Below the pieces are notes generated by a model, which had not been told where the DNA came from, did no database searches, and worked only from the letters and a program-made list of their open reading frames with translations. From assembly GCF_030177895.1 (NCBI RefSeq), contig NZ_CP123448.1, forward strand, positions 744,001 through 808,000: 64,000 bases of DNA, written 5' to 3'. This document shows, one piece after another, positions 20,643 through 30,284 of the stretch. The translations under genes were made by a program, and so were the position numbers. The first letter of the stretch is position 1. Each line of letters begins with the position of its first letter. This DNA is from Kingella negevensis. GTDB taxonomy: Bacteria; Pseudomonadota; Gammaproteobacteria; Burkholderiales; Neisseriaceae.

Positions 20643-21845
20643 TTAAACGCGTGAAAAATTCAATAATTGCTCGCGATAATATTCGTATTGCTTTTGACGT
20701 AATTCGATTTCTCGTGGTAAACCTTCGCTAATGGAATTGACCAGCATGTCGAATTTATCCAAGATTTCTACGATTTTTGCTTGGGTTTCTAGTGGGGGGA
20801 TTGGGATTTTAAGTTTTTCAATAGATACTCGCCCCAATCTTGGAACACTGGCTTTTCTGACTTGGTTTTTAATTATTTTTTGTTGGGAAATTAGAATGTA
20901 ATACAAAAATCGTTCATTCAAATTTTCTGGGCATTCAAAATAATAACAATCGTCAGCAGCCCAAAAATCTACATAACTAAATCCAATATCACCAGCAGCA
21001 CCTGCTGAAATCACAAAAGTTTTATTTGCGTTGCAATTTTTTTCATTAAAAAATCCCAATGGTTGCAAACTATTTTGATAAACAGGAAATGGACTTTCTG
21101 AATCTAATTGGCTACGAACTAATCTTTTTCCTCTACAAATTTCAACAGTTTCCCCCAACGTCTTCCATTCCACTTGCAGGCTGCCTGCAAACGGATTTTT
21201 CGGGTTTTCGCAATCCAGCAATAAATCACGATAATATTGATATTGCTTTTTGCGTGCTGTAAGCTCCGCTGTAAGTTCCGCTGTAAGTTCCGCTGTAAGT
21301 TCCGCTGTAAGTTCCGCTGTAAGTTCCGCTGTAAGTTCCGCTGTAAGTTCCGCTGTAAGTTCCGTAAAATTGTCAAGCAAGTTGACAATTTTACGTTGCA
21401 GGGCAAGTGGGGGGATTGGGATTAGCTTTTTTGCATAATTTCCAATCCATTGACGTTTATGGTCATTGTCGCTTTGTTCATTTGGCAGTGTATTAAGCCA
21501 ATAATAAATATATTTCAAAATATATTTTTCTTCATCTGCCGATGTAATCATTTTCATCGCCGAAGATTTAGCTTTAAAGTCAAAATCAACCCATTTATTC
21601 GCTGTCGTAAAATCATCAAAAATGATAACGGGATTATCTGAAGCAGGGTAAATGCCTGTGGTTTCATCGGTATAACCTAAAATAAAAGTTTTTCCTGCGG
21701 TTAAAACTGGCGTGGAATATTCATCTTTATAATCTGTAGATTTAACAAGATATTTACTTGGTTGTTCATAATTTGTAACTTCTCCCAACGGCTTCCACTC
21801 CACCGATGCCGTCTGAATTTTTTGTAAGATATTTTGTTTTTGCAT
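20643..21845 (-). CDS. hsdS: Type I specificity subunit HsdS with long TAEL linker
   Basis: About 400 residues from ATG 21845; the upstream in-frame region lies in a repeat element and lacks HsdS features. There are two target-recognition halves. The first ends with PIPPLALQRKIVNLLDNFTE. The second ends with PIPPLETQAKIVEILDKFD and a C-terminal helix (RQKQYEYYREQLL). Between them the central conserved region carries eight LTAE units. HsdS tells the methylase and nuclease which bipartite sequence to bind, and the central repeat sets the spacing between half-sites, as in EcoR124. A second, broken hsdS with another first half lies at 38.4-40.4 kb. hsdM upstream is broken, so this may no longer act in modification. 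Confidence 0.92.
   Translation of the reverse strand: MQKQNILQKIQTASVEWKPLGEVTNYEQPSKYLVKSTDYKDEYSTPVLTAGKTFILGYTDETTGIYPASDNPVIIFDDFTTANKWVDFDFKAKSSAMKMITSADEEKYILKYIYYWLNTLPNEQSDNDHKRQWIGNYAKKLIPIPPLALQRKIVNLLDNFTELTAELTAELTAELTAELTAELTAELTAELTAELTARKKQYQYYRDLLLDCENPKNPFAGSLQVEWKTLGETVEICRGKRLVRSQLDSESPFPVYQNSLQPLGFFNEKNCNANKTFVISAGAAGDIGFSYVDFWAADDCYYFECPENLNERFLYYILISQQKIIKNQVRKASVPRLGRVSIEKLKIPIPPLETQAKIVEILDKFDMLVNSISEGLPREIELRQKQYEYYREQLLNFSRV
21259..21364 (-). repeat. 12-bp tandem repeat encoding LTAE
   Basis: GTAAGTTCCGCT (plus strand) is repeated: eight full 12-bp periods from 21259 to 21354 plus a ninth partial. The first unit has a C for T change. Because 12 is a multiple of three, gain or loss of a unit changes only the length of the HsdS linker. 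Confidence 0.95.
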
Positions 21846-21862
21846 TTTTTGTTGTCCTTTGG

Positions 21863-22017
21863 TTTTCAGGCAGCCTTTCGGTACACGACAAAATAATGGA
21901 ACGGGGGGGTAGCTTGCCCCCAAAATCGTTAAATTTTCGCGGCTTTTGTGGGCTGACAACCCACGCTCCACAGCAACATTTTCATTTTTTGTCGTGTACT
22001 GAAAGGCAGCCTGAAAA
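21863..22017. repeat. 155-bp element with 31-bp inverted ends
   Basis: TTTTCAGGCAGCCTTTCGG... at 21863-21893 matches the reverse complement of 21987-22017 in 29 of 31 bases. The ends combine a DUS with GTACACGACAAAA. Inside lie a G7 run with a GGGGGTAGCTTGCCCCC hairpin and a TGGGCTGACAACCCA hairpin. It sits between hsdM and hsdS. A partial end-like sequence occurs near 20609-20640 and another near 8881-8907. Confidence 0.7.
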
Positions 22018-22032
22018 ATATTCGTTTATTTT

Positions 22033-23577
22033 TTACGCTTCAATTTCTGCCACAATTTTGTTGATTTCGTTACGTAAGCCGTCAATTTTTTGCACAGTTT
22101 CGCTGATTTGGGCGTTGAGTTCGGTGATGTTAATCACTTCGCGCGTGTCTTTTTGTTCCACATACGAGCTGACGGCTAAATTGTAGTCGTTGGCTTTAAT
22201 CGTTTCTACATCAACAGATTGCGCTTTGTGGGCAACATCGGCTTTGTCGGCAAATAATTGGACGATTTGGGCGATGTGTTAATCGGTTAAAACGTTGTTA
22301 TTGGTTTCTTTTTTAAACAATTCGCTGGCATCAATAAATTGCACTTTGGTGTCTTTTTTGCCTTTAGATAAGACTAAAATATTCACGGCAATCGATGTGC
22401 CATAGAATAAGTTGGCAGGCAAAGCAATCACAGTTTCAACAAAGTTGTTTTCCACCAAATACTGACGGATTTTTTGCTCTGCACCACCTCGGTAGAAAAT
22501 ACCTGGGAAAGTAACAATTGCGGCGCGACCTTTTGGCGATAAGTAGCTGAGTGCATGCAAAATAAAAGCAAAATCAGCTTTTGATTTGGGTGCCAACACG
22601 CCTGCTGGTGCAAAACGGTCATCGTTAATCAAGGTTGGGTCATCGCTGCCAATCCAGTTAATAGAATATGGCGGGTTAGACACGATGGCATCAAATGGTT
22701 TTTCATCGCCAAATTCTGGGTTAAGCAAAGTGTCGCCCAATGAAATTTGGAATTTGTCGTAGTTGATGTTGTGCAAAAACATGTTCATACGTGCAAGGTT
22801 ATAGGTAGTGTGATTGATTTCTTGCCCGTAGAAGCCATCGGTGATGATGTGGTCATCAAATTGCTTTTTGGCTTGCAACAATAAGCTGCCTGAACCGCAA
22901 GCAGGGTCGTAAATTTTGTTGATGCTGCTTTGTCCATGAATGGCGAGCTGGGCAATCAGTTTAGACACGTTTTGTGGAGTGAAAAATTCACCACCTGATT
23001 TACCTGCGTTGGCAGCGTAATTAGAAATCAGAAATTCATACGCATCACCAAATAGGTCGATATGATTGTCTTCAAAATCACCAAAATCTAGGTCTGCCAC
23101 GCCTTTTAATACGGCGGCTAAACGTTTGTTTTTATCGACGACAGTGTTGCCCAAGCGAGTGGAAGTGGTATCAAAATCGGCAAACAAGCCTTTGATGTCG
23201 CTTTCAGATGGGTAGCCTGAAGCAGATGATTCGATGGCATCAAATACTTTTTTCAAATCGGTATTCAAATCATCGTTTGAATGAGCGGTTTTGGCTACGT
23301 TGCAGAACAGTTGGCTGGGATAGATGAAGTAGCCTTTTGTTTTGATGGTATCGCTTTTGATTTGTTCTAGGATAGGATTATCATCTGCAAATTCAGCATA
23401 GTTCACACTATCGTCGCCACTTTCCATGTATGACGCGAAGTTTTCGCTGATGAAACGATAAAACAGTGTGCCTAAAACGTATTGTTTGAAATCCCAGCCA
23501 TCTACTGAGCCGCGTACTTCGTTGGCAATTTGCCAAATACGGCGTTGGAGTTCTGCGCGTTGTTGCAATGCTGTCAT
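22033..23577 (-). pseudogene. hsdM: Type I methyltransferase HsdM with nonsense codon
   Basis: The frame codes a normal HsdM of about 514 residues. It has the N-terminal helical domain ([20 protein letters not shown]), motif I in [17 protein letters not shown] and motif IV NPPY in SNPPYSINW. Near the end, NNNVLTD is followed by TAA (22279-22281). The same frame then continues [15 protein letters not shown] and [20 protein letters not shown] to the true stop at 22033. A GAA to TAA change is the simple explanation. The lost ~80 residues normally help bind HsdS. This subunit methylates adenine in the target. Confidence 0.9.
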
Positions 23578-23672
23578 TTTGTTTACCTTTTGCGTTGGTT
23601 AAATCGGGTTAAATAATATGCGATTATACCGTGTAATAGGTGAACTTCTATGCTTTCAGGCTGCCTGAAAAC

Positions 23673-23843
23673 TTAAAACAGCTTTTTAATTGCTTTTTCA
23701 ATCACATCAATCTGTTGTTTATACGCGCGGCAATGTGGACAGACCAGTAAATGTGTCTGTAAAAAGAGTTTTTCTTTGGCATCTAATGGCAATTTATCGT
23801 GTTGTTTGGAAATGAGCACGGTGGCTTTGCGACATTTTTTCAT
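23673..23843 (-). CDS. Small zinc-finger anti-sigma factor (zf-HC2, MseR-like)
   Basis: 56 residues, MKKCRKATVLISKQHDK then HLLVCPHCRAYKQ. The H-x3-C-x2-C cluster is the zf-HC2 anti-sigma motif. It starts inside the stop region of the sigma gene (4-bp overlap), a typical sigma/anti-sigma translational coupling. In Neisseria a protein of this kind (MseR) holds the ECF sigma factor and releases it on oxidative stress. Identity with MseR is inferred from size, motif and position. Confidence 0.8.
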   Translation of the reverse strand: MKKCRKATVLISKQHDKLPLDAKEKLFLQTHLLVCPHCRAYKQQIDVIEKAIKKLF

Positions 23844-24427
23844 ACTAATTCCTTGTAGTTAAACCATTTGATTTGTAAACATTGGCGCAATCCTTCACGA
23901 GCGCGGTGCATGGTGGTGTGAAAATTGGCGCGTGTGATGTGGCATTGCTGGATAATTTCGTTGCTTTCCAGTCCAAGAATTTCGGACATCATAAACACGC
24001 GCGATAGATTTTCAGGCAGCCCATACAGGCAAACTTGCAAAACGTCATAAAACTCTTTGGTGTTGAGGCTTTGCTCTGGATTTTGCCATGGGCTTGGGCG
24101 GTCTTCGACTGTCCAATGCCCATCTTCAGCAAAGCAGCTTTCAAACCAATCGTCCATTTGCTCTTCTGCTGGCGCGACAAAGACGGCTTTTTGCGTGGAT
24201 TGCTGCCTGAAATGGTCAATTAATTTGTTTTTTAAAATGCTGATGAGCCAACTGGTTAGCCGTGCCTCACCGCGAAATTTATCGGCAGATTTGTAGGCGG
24301 AAAGCAGGGTTTCTTGTACCAAATCTTCGGCAAAATCGGTGTCGTATGGGAGTTGTATATTGGCAAAGCGCAGTAGGTTTCTGCGAACGTTTGCTAATTC
24401 TTCGGCGGAAATATGGGTAAGTGGCAT
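23840..24427 (-). CDS. rpoE: ECF RNA polymerase sigma factor
   Basis: 195 residues. Region 2 shows DFAEDLVQETLLSAYKSADKFRGEARLTSWLISILKNKLIDHFR, and region 4 shows SRVFMMSEILGLESNEIIQQCHITRANFHTTMHRAREGLR. It directs RNA polymerase to stress promoters. The overlapping zf-HC2 gene downstream is its likely inhibitor. In Neisseria the equivalent sigma controls methionine sulfoxide reductase. Upstream in the same direction lies a methionine-rich periplasmic protein. Confidence 0.92.
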   Translation of the reverse strand: MPLTHISAEELANVRRNLLRFANIQLPYDTDFAEDLVQETLLSAYKSADKFRGEARLTSWLISILKNKLIDHFRQQSTQKAVFVAPAEEQMDDWFESCFAEDGHWTVEDRPSPWQNPEQSLNTKEFYDVLQVCLYGLPENLSRVFMMSEILGLESNEIIQQCHITRANFHTTMHRAREGLRQCLQIKWFNYKELV

Positions 24428-24464
24428 AATTTTTTCTTTTTCAGGCTGCCTGAATTTATAAAAT

Positions 24465-24495
24465 AGTCGTTCCCTTTGACTAAAAGGGAACGACT
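24465..24495. terminator. 13-bp perfect hairpin between the Met-rich gene and the sigma gene
   Basis: AGTCGTTCCCTTT-GACTA-AAAGGGAACGACT. On the minus strand it is followed by ATTTTATAAATT, so it could end the upstream transcript. As it sits 38 bases before the sigma start, it could also be an operator or leader structure. Confidence 0.6.
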
Positions 24496-24503
24496 CTCTT
24501 CTC

Positions 24504-24613
24504 TATAGTTAATGCACTTATTTTTTAATACTGCGTTGCCAACGCCCTTATGTACTATTCGTACACAGCGGGTGTTGTCGCCTTGTCTTAAAAAATAATT
24601 GCATCAACTCTAT
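24504..24613. mobile_element. Correia-like repeat, copy 2 (inverted)
   Basis: TATAGTTAATGCACTTATTT at the left and ATTGCATCAACTCTAT at the right enclose GCGTTGCCAACGCCC and GTTGTCGCCTTGTC. It is the reverse orientation of the copy at 12223. It lies between the Met-rich gene and the sigma gene and may separate their transcription. Confidence 0.75.
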
Positions 24614-24631
24614 TTCTCCAAAAATTATAAA

Positions 24632-24874
24632 TTATTTTTTCATGTGTTTCGATGACATATTTTTAGATTTCATCATCTGTTTTTTCATCGGCTTCATTTT
24701 TTTCTCAGCCATCGGTTTCATGTCTGCGGTTTTCATGTCCGTCATCTGCATGGTTTCGTTCATCATCGGTTTTGCCATGCTATCGTTCATTGCTGGCTGG
24801 TTCATCATATTGTTGTCTGCATTTGCGGCTACTGAAAATAAACCTGCCAAAACCAAAATGCTTAATTTTTTCAT
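24632..24874 (-). CDS. Methionine/lysine-rich small periplasmic protein
   Basis: 80 residues from ATG 24874 (AGGAA upstream). The signal peptide MKKLSILVLAGLFSVAANA precedes a mature part of about 61 residues. By my count the whole protein has 18 Met and 15 Lys, with patterns such as MNQPAM, MKPM, KPMKKQMM. It has no Cys and is probably disordered. Proteins like this can bind Cu(I) or act as a sacrificial Met antioxidant. Being next to an ECF sigma/anti-sigma pair of the type that controls Met-sulfoxide repair makes an oxidative role attractive, but this is inference. Confidence 0.75.
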   Translation of the reverse strand: MKKLSILVLAGLFSVAANADNNMMNQPAMNDSMAKPMMNETMQMTDMKTADMKPMAEKKMKPMKKQMMKSKNMSSKHMKK

Positions 24875-24938
24875 AATCAAAATTCCTATGTAGTTAAAAA
24901 AAGTGTGATTGAAACAAAATAATTGTTTCTTTCATTCC

Positions 24939-24969
24939 ATTAGACGAATGACAACGCAAAATCTGACAC
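24939..24969 (-). promoter_or_regulatory. Candidate ECF-type promoter of the Met-rich gene
   Basis: On the minus strand GTGTCA is followed after 17 bases by CGTCTAAT, 65 bases before the Met-rich start. CGTC-type -10 and TGTCA-type -35 boxes are common for ECF sigma factors. No second copy upstream of the sigma gene was found by eye. Confidence 0.35.
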
Positions 24970-25028
24970 AAAAATGACAACTATTTTTTATCTAATTGAT
25001 TTCTATCAAAAAGAAAATGAAATTTTAA

Positions 25029-26255
<1,227 letters not shown>

Positions 26256-26258
26256 TGC

Positions 26259-26293
26259 AAAAGCAGCCTGAAAAGTTTTCAGGCTGCGTTTTT
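26259..26293. terminator. DUS-pair terminator of tgt
   Basis: AAAGCAGCCTGAAAA-G-TTTTCAGGCTGC followed by GTTTTTTT, right after the tgt stop. Confidence 0.8.
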
Positions 26294-26294
26294 T

Positions 26295-26401
26295 TATAGT
26301 TGATGTACATTTTTTGATACAAGGCGACAACGCCCGTCGTGTGCACGTGGCACATAAGGACGTTGGCAACTCAGTAGCAAAAGATAAGTGCATTAACTAT
26401 A
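26295..26401. mobile_element. Correia-like repeat, copy 3
   Basis: TATAGTTGATGTACATTTTT at the left and AAGTGCATTAACTATA at the right, with GATACAAGGCGACAACGCC inside. Its right end supplies the last codons and stop of ruvX (minus strand: E-E-Y-S-stop from GAGGAATATAGTTAA). Confidence 0.78.
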
Positions 26402-26863
26402 TTCCTCACGACCATTAAAATATTCCACCGCCCCACCCTCAAAAAAGCTCTGCAAAATCGCCTGAGCCGCCACTTGGTCGAGCATCGGTTTTTGTTTACG
26501 CCCACGCACACCACTTTCGCGCAGCAATTCTTCCGCGTAAACCGACGACAATCGTTCATCTACCCAATACACAGGCAGCCTGAAACGTCCATTCAGTCGG
26601 CGACCAAATTTCCGCGCCAACTGCGTTAATTCGTGTTCCGTGCCGTCCGTATGCGTTGGCAAACCGACTACCAACATTTCAGGCTGCCACTCTTTAATTT
26701 GCTGCTCAATTTTCGCAAATTTCTCATCGTTACTATTGCCTGTAATCGTGATAATCGGGTGCGCAATCGCAATGCTGCAATCGCCTTGCGCCACGCCAAT
26801 GCGCGTTTCGCCAAAATCAAAAGCCAAGCAACCGCCTTGCGTTGGCGCGAAAAAATTAGGCAT
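26393..26863 (-). CDS. ruvX: RuvX/YqgF Holliday-junction resolvase-like nuclease
   Basis: 156 residues. N-terminal [13 protein letters not shown] carries the first catalytic Asp of the RNase H-like fold, followed by [30 protein letters not shown] and [14 protein letters not shown] (last Asp). It is required for 16S rRNA 5' end maturation in E. coli. It overlaps yqgE by 8 bp, the common yqgE-ruvX pair. Its final residues come from the adjoining Correia-like element. Confidence 0.93.
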   Translation of the reverse strand: MPNFFAPTQGGCLAFDFGETRIGVAQGDCSIAIAHPIITITGNSNDEKFAKIEQQIKEWQPEMLVVGLPTHTDGTEHELTQLARKFGRRLNGRFRLPVYWVDERLSSVYAEELLRESGVRGRKQKPMLDQVAAQAILQSFFEGGAVEYFNGREEYS

Positions 26864-27407
26864 GACCCATCACTCCCATCAACTGTTCGCGGCGAATGCC
26901 CAATTTATCAAACGCCGCTTGATAGCGTTCTTCCAAAGGCAACCTGAAAACAATATCGTTATCCGCAGGCACAACCAGCCAAGTATTTTTGGCGATTTCG
27001 TCTTCCAACTGCCCTGCTTTCCAGCTGGAATAACCAATCGTTACCAACGCGTTTTCTACTAAATTTTCCTCGCTCATCGCCTCAATCACATCGCGCGAAG
27101 TCGTCAAAGCCATATCATCGTTTACGATTAAGCTGTGCTGCCAATTGCCCACAGGCGTATGCACCACAAAGCCTCTTTCAGGCTGCAAAGGCCCACCCAG
27201 CAACACATATTGATTGTGAAAACGATCAGGAATTTTCTTGCCTGCCGACACAAAAATCACGCCCATATCTACTGGCGACGGCTTATTCAGCACCACGCCC
27301 ATTGCGCCATTTTCAGTATGTTCGCAAATCAGCACCACGCTATCGGCAAAAAACGCGTCTTTAAGCTGCGGCATGGCAATAAGAAAATGATTGGTTAAAT
27401 TCATCAT
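26856..27407 (-). CDS. YqgE/AlgH family protein (UPF0301)
   Basis: 183 residues, usual length. The opening [40 protein letters not shown] is the family signature, and [15 protein letters not shown] and [20 protein letters not shown] follow. The function is unclear. It is co-transcribed and overlapping with ruvX. Confidence 0.94.
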   Translation of the reverse strand: MMNLTNHFLIAMPQLKDAFFADSVVLICEHTENGAMGVVLNKPSPVDMGVIFVSAGKKIPDRFHNQYVLLGGPLQPERGFVVHTPVGNWQHSLIVNDDMALTTSRDVIEAMSEENLVENALVTIGYSSWKAGQLEDEIAKNTWLVVPADNDIVFRLPLEERYQAAFDKLGIRREQLMGVMGHA

Positions 27408-27590
27408 ATAAAACTTCGTTCATTTAAGAGAGAAAGTCAAATAAGGGCTACACGCTTATTTTTCAAGATGGAAATCTGGCTTTTCAGGCAGCCTGAAAAA
27501 TAAATCATTATAAAATTTACAGCAAAAAGACATAATGATAGAATAACCATTCAAGTTTTATATCATTTTTTTAATACAAACGGAGTAAAC

Positions 27591-28481
27591 ATGGCAACTA
27601 TTCAAGAAATTCGCTTAGTTAATTTTGAACAATTGATTCGAGAAGCAGGCAACGTCGCAGAATTATCACGCTTATGCGGTTACGATAAACCTGCTTATTT
27701 CTACCAAATTCGCTCACAAAAGCCTAATTCACAAGGCAAAATTCTGCAAATTGGCAATCGCGTTGCTGCTGCATTGGAACAGGGCATGAACAAACCTAAA
27801 GGCTGGTTGAGCCAAGACCACAGCCAAGCTGCTGCACAACCTGCATTCACGCCAGCCGTTTCAGGCAGCCTGAAAAACGAAATTCAAACGGTTACTTTAG
27901 CATTCACAGGCGCGTCAGGTTTTCCTTATGGCTGGCGTTTGTTGGAAACTTTATTGGCGGCGGGTAAAAACGTGTATGTGCTGTTTTCACAAGCCGCTCG
28001 CGTGGTAGCAAAACAAGAAATGAACTTGGACTTGCCAGCCGAAGCGGAAAAAATCCAAGCGCATTTGCAAGCCCATTTCAATGTAGACGCCAGCCGTTTA
28101 CGCGTGTTCGCACAAGATGACTGGTTCGCACCAATCGCTTCAGGCACTGGCACTGCGGATGCGATGGTGATTTGTCCTGCCAGCATGGGCACAATCGCAG
28201 CGATTGCACATGGCACATCAGACAGCTTAATGGAACGTGCGGCTGATGTGGCAATCAAAGAAAAACGTCCATTGGTGTTAGTGCCACGCGAAGCTCCACT
28301 TTCTGCGCTGCATTTGGAAAACTTGCTGAAATTGGCGCGATTAGGCTGCACCATTTTGCCACCTGCCGCTGGTTTCTATCATCAGCCCAAAACCGTTGAT
28401 GATATAATTAACTTTGTGGTGGCACGCATTCTTGACCAACTGCGTATTTCGCACAACATTATCCAATCTTGGGGTAAATAA
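27591..28481 (+). CDS. ubiX: Flavin prenyltransferase UbiX with N-terminal HTH domain
   Basis: 296 residues, about 100 longer than usual UbiX. Residues 1-80 look like a small phage-repressor-type helix-turn-helix: IRLVNFEQLIREAGNVAELSRLCG, YFYQIRSQ, then AAALEQGMNKPKGWLSQ. Residues from about 105 are UbiX: FTGASGFPYGWRLLE binds FMN, CPASMGTIAAIAHGTSDSLMERAADV and LVLVPREAPLSALHLENL form the active site, and LPPAAGFYH follows. UbiX makes prenyl-FMN for UbiD decarboxylase in ubiquinone synthesis. GGAG is 8 bases before the first ATG, so the fusion is probably translated. The junction codes SGSLKNE, which is an in-frame DUS. Confidence 0.9.
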   Translation: MATIQEIRLVNFEQLIREAGNVAELSRLCGYDKPAYFYQIRSQKPNSQGKILQIGNRVAAALEQGMNKPKGWLSQDHSQAAAQPAFTPAVSGSLKNEIQTVTLAFTGASGFPYGWRLLETLLAAGKNVYVLFSQAARVVAKQEMNLDLPAEAEKIQAHLQAHFNVDASRLRVFAQDDWFAPIASGTGTADAMVICPASMGTIAAIAHGTSDSLMERAADVAIKEKRPLVLVPREAPLSALHLENLLKLARLGCTILPPAAGFYHQPKTVDDIINFVVARILDQLRISHNIIQSWGK

Positions 28482-28603
28482 TTTGTGGAAGGTTTGTATG
28501 AACTGGTTTCTTTATTGGTTCATTTTGTCGCATGGCTGTTTAGCCTGTTTAAACCTGATTAAACTGTTTGATTTTCATCAAAACATTTTAGAAATGTCTT
28601 TCT

Positions 28604-28643
28604 TATAATCTCGAGTGTAACGCTAGGTTTTTAGTGTTGCACT
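28604..28643 (+). promoter_or_regulatory. TATAAT box and inverted repeat before the copper chaperone gene
   Basis: TATAAT at 28604-28609 is followed by GAGTGTAACGCT, an 8-base spacer and AGTGTTGCACTC (28613-28643, 10 of 12 pairing). The repeat sits where transcription should start, so it could be an operator. No regulator is identified. Confidence 0.45.
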
Positions 28644-28670
28644 CTTCTTATTTTACTTTGGAGAACGTCC

Positions 28671-29141
28671 ATGAAAAAAACAGTTTTTACTTTAGCAGCT
28701 GCTTTATTGTGCAACATGGCTATGGCGCAAGGCATTGAAACCAGCGAAGTTTACGCTCGCCCAACCGTGGAAGGTATGCACGCAAGCGGTGTATTCTTAA
28801 ATTTCAACAATACAGACAAACAAAATGATAAATTGATTGGTGCGGAAGTGGATGCGAAATTGGCAACCGCTCAAATTCACAATCACATCAATGAAAACGG
28901 TGTAATGAAAATGCGAGAAGTAAAAGGCGGCGTGGATTTGCCAGCAGGTCAAACTCAAGCCTTTCAACCAGGTAGCTATCACATTATGCTGATGAATTTG
29001 CAAAAAACTTTGAAAGTGGGCGATACTTTCCCATTAACTTTGAAGTTTGAACGCAATAAACCGCAAACCGTTACCGTTACTGTGAAAGAAATGGGACACA
29101 TGGCAGGTCATCAACACGGTAAGCATGAGCATAAACATTAA
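28671..29141 (+). CDS. Periplasmic copper chaperone PCu(A)C
   Basis: 156 residues. The signal peptide MKKTVFTLAAALLCNMAMA is followed by the PCuAC (DUF461) domain. The copper ligands of the H-M-x-M pattern appear as HNHINENGVMKMREV and GSYHIMLMNL. A His-rich tail (HMAGHQHGKHEHKH) adds metal-binding capacity. PCuAC delivers Cu(I) to cytochrome oxidase, in Neisseria as AccA. GGAGA is well placed before the ATG. Confidence 0.92.
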   Translation: MKKTVFTLAAALLCNMAMAQGIETSEVYARPTVEGMHASGVFLNFNNTDKQNDKLIGAEVDAKLATAQIHNHINENGVMKMREVKGGVDLPAGQTQAFQPGSYHIMLMNLQKTLKVGDTFPLTLKFERNKPQTVTVTVKEMGHMAGHQHGKHEHKH

Positions 29142-29144
29142 TAC

Positions 29145-29182
29145 AAAACGCAGCCTGAAAAATAGTTTTCAGGCTGCGTTTT
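29145..29182. terminator. DUS-pair terminator
   Basis: AAAACGCAGCCTGAAAA pairs with TTTTCAGGCTGCGTTTT across a 4-base loop, 3 bases after the PCuAC stop codon. Confidence 0.8.
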
Positions 29183-29206
29183 ATTATATGAGTATCTGCA
29201 CAAATC

Positions 29207-29298
29207 TGGAGCGTCGGTGGCTTGCCGACATTATCGCTAATCATCAAGAAGATAAGCTCAATTTGTGCAAAAAATATCGGCGAACCGCCGACGCTCCA
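29207..29298. repeat. Inverted GGAGCGTCGG repeat
   Basis: TGGAGCGTCGGTGGCTTGCC (29207) and the inverted CGCCGACGCTCCA (29286-29298) enclose about 60 bases. Similar CGGCGGCT...GCCGACGCTC arms are at 36281-36356. The 192-base gap here holds nothing else. Confidence 0.65.
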
Positions 29299-29329
29299 CC
29301 GCAATATTTATAAAATTTCAGACTGTTTT

Positions 29330-29821
29330 TTAAAAAACATAATACGCAATATATTGCACCACTAACACCAGCAAAATTGTCAGCGCAGAGCTGATTTTTG
29401 CCACCGTTCCCACCATAAAGCCGATAAACGTCCCCAACCCCACTTTGCCAGCCAACCACAAGTTTCGCTTATCCGCAAATTCCCCCACTGCCGCGCCCAA
29501 CATCGGGCCTAACACCAGCCCAGCCAGTCCAAAAAACATGCCAGCCACACCGCCAATAAATGCACCCCATAAGGCTTCCGTGCTTGCACCTGTGTATTTC
29601 GCGCCGAGCAATCCCGCCAGAAAATCCATCGCCATGCCAAACGATGCCACCAGCAGCAATACCAACACGCTCAAGCTGCCCACCACCTGATAATCGCTTG
29701 AGTAAGCCAGTAGCCAAGCGCCTGCAAACATCAGTGGCAACCCTGGTAAAGCTGGAAAAATCACGCCACCAGCACCCACCAGCAGCAATACAATCGCCAA
29801 TAAAATCAATAATACTGCCAT
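29330..29821 (-). CDS. DUF456 membrane protein
   Basis: 163 residues, almost wholly hydrophobic with four to five membrane spans. GGVIFPALPGLPLMFAGAWLLA and GLVLGPMLGAAVGEF are the DUF456 family marks. The function is unknown. Confidence 0.85.
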   Translation of the reverse strand: MAVLLILLAIVLLLVGAGGVIFPALPGLPLMFAGAWLLAYSSDYQVVGSLSVLVLLLVASFGMAMDFLAGLLGAKYTGASTEALWGAFIGGVAGMFFGLAGLVLGPMLGAAVGEFADKRNLWLAGKVGLGTFIGFMVGTVAKISSALTILLVLVVQYIAYYVF

Positions 29822-29874
29822 ATTTTTCCTATGGAAAATGCAGCCTGAAAATTATTTTCAGGCTGCGATATTTT

Positions 29875-30225
<351 letters not shown>

Positions 30226-30284
30226 CTAATTACATTTTCAGGCTGCCTGAAAAAAGCAGCCTGAAAAATCATCATCAAACTCAT

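Noticed and set aside
21259-21364. CRISPR-like tandem array
   Set aside because: There are no spacers; the 12-bp units are back to back and in frame with HsdS.
21237-21438. Plus-strand repeat proteins (CKFR or SAVS repeats) opposite hsdS
   Set aside because: They are only the other frames of the LTAE-coding 12-bp repeat.
28491-28608. Short hydrophobic open frames after ubiX
   Set aside because: Two overlapping frames of 25-40 codons without ribosome site; the region holds the promoter of the copper chaperone.
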